Below, piece by piece: positions 61,381-64,000 of a stretch of DNA of 64,000 bases; within the stretch, counting starts at the first letter, position 1, and every line of letters starts with the position of its first letter. The notes beneath the pieces are model-generated. The model saw only the letters and a list, made by a program, of their open reading frames with translations, did no database searches and had not been told where the DNA came from. A program made the translations under genes and the position numbers. Origin of the DNA: Desulfomicrobium escambiense DSM 10707 (GTDB lineage: Bacteria > Desulfobacterota > Desulfovibrionia > Desulfovibrionales > Desulfomicrobiaceae); the NCBI RefSeq assembly GCF_000428825.1, contig NZ_AUAR01000007.1, forward strand, positions 148,956-212,955, written 5' to 3'.

Positions 61381-62586
61381 ATGTACGTGCCTGCGGGGCT
61401 GCTCCGGCATGAGAACCGGGCATATTTCTTCCGCTACGGCCGCCGGTACCTGCAACGGCCGGACGCCATCCCCCTCGACCCGGCCAGGATGCCTCTGGCC
61501 GACATCGAGTTTTCCGCGAGCACCCTTTTCAGCGCCCTGCGCGACGCCGCCCCGGACCGCTGGGGCCGCAAGGTGCTGGGGCTGATGGCCGGCCGTGCTC
61601 CAGGGACGCTGAACGAGTTCGAGATGCTGACGGCGGCCCACCACCCGCAGCGCATGGGTGCCCTGGCCTTCGGTCCTACGCCTGATGCCCCAGCGTCCCT
61701 AGCTCCGTGGGCCACGGGCGAAGCGTTCTGCATGGTGCCCGAAGACCTTGGGCGCGTGGCGGCCATCGTCGCCCGCGTCGACGAGTTCGAAGACGACGAG
61801 GACCTCGACGAATTACGGGACGGCTTGCCCGAAGACGCCTTCCTGGCCGCCCTCGCCTCCAGCCTGTCCCTGGGCGGCGCCAGACCCAAGGCCATGGTCA
61901 CCCTGGACGGGGCGTCGTGGATCGCCAAATTCTCCAAACGCGGAGACCCGTGGCGTGAACCCGTTGTCGAGCACGCGACCATGACCCTGGCCGCACGCTG
62001 CGGCATCACGGTCGCATCCACCCGCCTGATGGAACTGAACGGGCATTTCGTCCTGCTGGTCCAGCGCTTCGACCGCCTGGAAGGCGACTCGCGGCACGTC
62101 ATTTCCGGCTTCACGGTGACGGGGGCCGAGGAAGACGGCGACTGGGGCAGCTATCAGAACCTGGCCGAACAGGCCCGCAGGCTCGGCGACACGCAGTCCG
62201 GGCCGGAGATATTCCGGCGCATGGCTTTCAACGCCCTGTGCTCGAACCGGGACGACCACCTGCGCAACCACGCCTTTTTCGTCTCCCGCAAAGCCATCGC
62301 CATGACCCCGGCCTACGACCTGGTGCCCTCCTCCATCCGCTTCAGGCAATGGGATCTGTCCCTGCGCTGCGGGCTGGAAGGCCGGGCGGCCACGCGGTCC
62401 AATATTCTGAGCGATGTCCGCCCCTTCGGGATCGACGAAAGGGAGGCCAGGGGGATCTGGGAAGAGATGCGGGAAACGGCCGCAGGCTGGCGGGAACACT
62501 TCGCCGGGTGCGGCGTGACGGAACGGGAGATGGACGAACTCGGGCGCCGCTTCACGTTGGCGGAAGCTTCAGCAAGGGCCTCATAG
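61381..62586 (+). CDS. HipA-family serine/threonine kinase toxin, orphan
   Basis: 401 residues. HipA N-terminal subdomain, then the Gly-rich ATP loop SLGGARPKAMV, WIAKFSKRGD, and the kinase core NRDDHLRNHAFF (catalytic Asp) with TPAYDLVPSS. Such kinases phosphorylate tRNA synthetases or other targets and slow growth. No HipB antitoxin is next to it on either side. An 18-codon frame starting 25 bases upstream (MTENQKTQH...) would join it after a one-base change and supply a more usual N-terminal strand, so a small frameshift near 61380 is possible. Confidence 0.82.
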   Translation: MYVPAGLLRHENRAYFFRYGRRYLQRPDAIPLDPARMPLADIEFSASTLFSALRDAAPDRWGRKVLGLMAGRAPGTLNEFEMLTAAHHPQRMGALAFGPTPDAPASLAPWATGEAFCMVPEDLGRVAAIVARVDEFEDDEDLDELRDGLPEDAFLAALASSLSLGGARPKAMVTLDGASWIAKFSKRGDPWREPVVEHATMTLAARCGITVASTRLMELNGHFVLLVQRFDRLEGDSRHVISGFTVTGAEEDGDWGSYQNLAEQARRLGDTQSGPEIFRRMAFNALCSNRDDHLRNHAFFVSRKAIAMTPAYDLVPSSIRFRQWDLSLRCGLEGRAATRSNILSDVRPFGIDEREARGIWEEMRETAAGWREHFAGCGVTEREMDELGRRFTLAEASARAS

Positions 62587-62604
62587 AACGTATTCTCTGG
62601 CAGA

Positions 62605-63261
62605 TCAGCTCACGCGTTCAATAATCGTCAGAAGTGCTTCCATGAACCCCATTCCGGCGTACTCGCCCATGAATGACCGGAGAAACAGGCGTCCCCGTTC
62701 CGTCAACATCCAACCAAGAACGCCGCAATTCAGCACGACGGTCCACCAGAAGACGACGCGAAACGACTGTTTGCGGGATTTGTGACGCAGCAGTGTCTGT
62801 GCGGCCAGGGCGCCGGGCCATCCCCCGGCAAGGGACAACAGGTGCAAGGTGCTTTCCTGCGTCCGCCACCGTCCCCCTTGCGCGGCCCACTTGTCTTTGG
62901 CGTAGACGAGAAAGGCAAGGATGCTCGCAGCGGCGTACCAGCCGGAGGCAAAGGACGGCAGGCGGCCTGTTGCGGAAGCAACGAAAACGGCGAGCAGCGC
63001 AGCGCCGGACAGGCCGAGGAGTACGAGGACGCGTCCGCTCGGCACAGGCAGGGCCCCGGAATAAACGACCTGTTCAGCCCTGGGGCGGCCCTTGGGGTCG
63101 CTGCCGGACACGAAATTCACGGCATCGTCAACGCCCGGCCTTCGCGCACGGTCACGAAAGGCTGAAACATGCGCGAACACGTCCTCCCCTCCGTCATCGG
63201 GCCTGACAAAACCGAAACCCCGGTCCTCGTTCCAACTGACAATTCTTCCGCTTCGACGCAT
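62605..63261 (-). CDS. Cold-shock domain fused to DUF1294 membrane protein
   Basis: 218 residues. The N-terminus is a cold-shock domain (GRIVSWNEDRGFGFVRPDDGGEDVFAHVSAF, RNP motifs GFGFV and VFAHV). The C-terminal half is DUF1294, a membrane domain with SGWYAAASILAFLVYAKDKWAAQGGRWRTQESTLHLLSLAGGWPGALAAQ. This fusion is common in proteobacteria; it probably links nucleic-acid binding to the membrane, role unknown. AAAGGAAG precedes the ATG. Confidence 0.9.
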   Translation of the reverse strand: MRRSGRIVSWNEDRGFGFVRPDDGGEDVFAHVSAFRDRARRPGVDDAVNFVSGSDPKGRPRAEQVVYSGALPVPSGRVLVLLGLSGAALLAVFVASATGRLPSFASGWYAAASILAFLVYAKDKWAAQGGRWRTQESTLHLLSLAGGWPGALAAQTLLRHKSRKQSFRVVFWWTVVLNCGVLGWMLTERGRLFLRSFMGEYAGMGFMEALLTIIERVS

Positions 63262-63434
63262 GTCATTCTTCCTTTCGCAATGTTTCAGCTTCCAACGAAA
63301 ATAAAGCTAACAATCACACCGTGGCAGCCTGCCCTGGTTCGTCAAAGGCATGGCCTGCGCGCCTCGATTTAAAACACACCGGACACCAAGACCATCTATT
63401 GACGTTGTTGGCACACGAGACATCCTCCCGCTAT

Positions 63435-63680
63435 TTACTCTTTGGCTGGCATGTTGGGTTGACGTCGGCCGCTTTCGAAGTCCTGGAAGATATCCAGCAT
63501 TTCCTCCGTCTGGAGTTGCCCGATATAGCGGAACCACGTCCGCCCGTCCGGGCCGATGAGCAGGTGCTGGGGGATGACCCGGTTGTCGGGCTCGGTGCCA
63601 AAGAGGATGCGGGCCGGGTCAATGCCGTGCTCTGAAGCCCAGGCGCGGGCTTCTTCGACAGGAGTTTCGACAGTTTCTGG
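63435..63680 (-). pseudogene. Truncated thioredoxin/TlpA-like gene, 3' remnant
   Basis: On the minus strand about 81 codons read VEEARAWASEHGIDPARILFG, HLLIGPDGRTWFRYIGQLQTEEMLDIFQDF and end TAA at 63435. This is the C-terminal half of a TlpA/AhpC-type thioredoxin-fold protein (the cis-Pro-like VIPQHLLIGPDG region). A TGA stands immediately before the open part, and the N-terminal half with its CxxC is missing. The insertion sequence next to it is the probable cause. Confidence 0.65.
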
Positions 63681-64000
63681 TCAAATGAGCCGGCTATTCC
63701 CAATAATACAGCATATTAGCTCTTGATTTTCTGTAAGACCCCACGCTCGACTTCATAGCCGAACGCAGTCAGGACCCTGGCCTGATCCGGCGTTGGCTCC
63801 TCGATCATCCGCCATGCCTTTTCCTTCTCTCCGTTCCAGCACAGACACGAGTGCAGATTGCGCATGAGGTCCATGGTCCGCTGCGCGGTCATGTGGATGC
63901 CGGCGTCTTCCAGCTTCAGTTCGATCAAACGCAGATACGCCAAAGCTATGATGCAGCTCAGGAAGTGGCACCTGATTTTCGAATCGGTCCAGTGTCGTAT
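63670..64000. mobile_element. One end of an IS1634-like insertion sequence
   Basis: The transposase end and about 40 bases of flank up to CAGTTTCTGGTC make up the left end of the element as seen here. The exact terminal inverted repeat cannot be fixed because the other end is outside the window. CTGTCGAA occurs twice within 20 bases at the junction, on the minus strand. Confidence 0.55.
63716..64000 (-). CDS. IS1634-type transposase, C-terminal end (partial)
   Basis: The frame is open to the window edge and ends TAA at 63716. The visible 94 residues include IRHWTDSKIRCHFLSCIIALAYLRL and GIHMTAQRTMDLMRNLHSCLCW, the characteristic C-terminal part of IS1634/IS4-group DDE transposases. The rest of the element lies beyond base 64000. 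It disrupts the thioredoxin-like gene; the element's end should lie near 63670-63700. Confidence 0.82.
   Translation of the reverse strand: MRHWTDSKIRCHFLSCIIALAYLRLIELKLEDAGIHMTAQRTMDLMRNLHSCLCWNGEKEKAWRMIEEPTPDQARVLTAFGYEVERGVLQKIKS

Noticed and set aside
1..64000. CRISPR arrays, tRNA or rRNA genes, prophage modules
   Set aside because: No regularly spaced repeats, no tRNA-like cloverleaf with conserved arms, no rRNA stretch and no phage structural genes were seen by reading. A tRNAscan or CRISPR search was not possible here.

Overview
The window looks like chromosome of a high-GC, anaerobic, sulfate-reducer-like deltaproteobacterium (Desulfovibrionales is the best guess). The supporting traits are a fused LldE/LldF lactate-oxidation protein beside LldG and an FAD/Fe-S D-lactate dehydrogenase, TRAP carboxylate transporters, a feoA-feoB-feoA iron(II) operon, a NapC/NrfH-type cytochrome with an octaheme HAO-type cytochrome, and an NfnAB-derived flavoprotein. 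Species cannot be fixed from the sequence alone. No rRNA, tRNA or CRISPR array was seen.

Layout. 1-0.65 kb: 3' end of a diguanylate cyclase. 0.65-9.95 kb: organic-acid block, with a TRAP transporter (minus strand) divergent from D-lactate dehydrogenase, then lldG-lldEF behind a good sigma-54 promoter. 10-16.2 kb: DUF3047 protein, an orphan flagellar hook protein, a CntK/DapF-like racemase, then uppP, a CYTH protein, an M29 aminopeptidase and an Hpt protein. 16.4-22.1 kb: DtxR-like regulator, feoA-feoB-feoA, two rSAM/selenodomain-associated transferases and an APH-like protein, tightly overlapped. 22.1-25.7 kb: SUI1/YciH protein and a large hybrid histidine kinase. 26-28.8 kb: greA and ilvBN, the latter behind a valine-rich leader peptide and attenuator. 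29-34.3 kb: SLOG-like protein, FAD oxidoreductase, HAD hydrolase, GNAT protein and RCK potassium channel. 34.3-36.8 kb: AT-rich control region, then cycX-haoA. 36.9-40.4 kb: iron alcohol dehydrogenase, cysK-cysE, HU. 40.6-45.1 kb: glutamate synthase. 45.5-48.4 kb: second TRAP transporter. 48.7-51 kb: Tli4-like immunity protein and an nfnA'-'nfnB chimera. 51.1-51.8 kb: degenerate DNA. 51.8-61.1 kb: a seven-gene minus-strand phospholipid operon that resembles E. coli ynbABCD, extended by plsC, an M23 peptidase (frameshifted) and an LplT-PlsC-acyl-ACP synthetase fusion. 61.4-64 kb: orphan HipA, cold-shock/DUF1294 protein, a truncated thioredoxin-like gene and the end of an IS1634-type transposase.

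How the genes fit together. The first 10 kb can import 2-hydroxy acids and oxidise both lactate isomers. The ferrous iron operon, the multiheme cytochrome pair, gltB and the Nfn-derived protein fit an electron-rich anaerobe that assimilates nitrogen. The 51-64 kb end is accessory in character: lower GC by eye, fusion proteins, broken genes, a toxin-type gene and an insertion sequence. The most unusual items are the nfnA'-'nfnB deletion fusion, the extended ynb-type lipid operon, and the E. coli ivbL-like attenuator in front of ilvBN.
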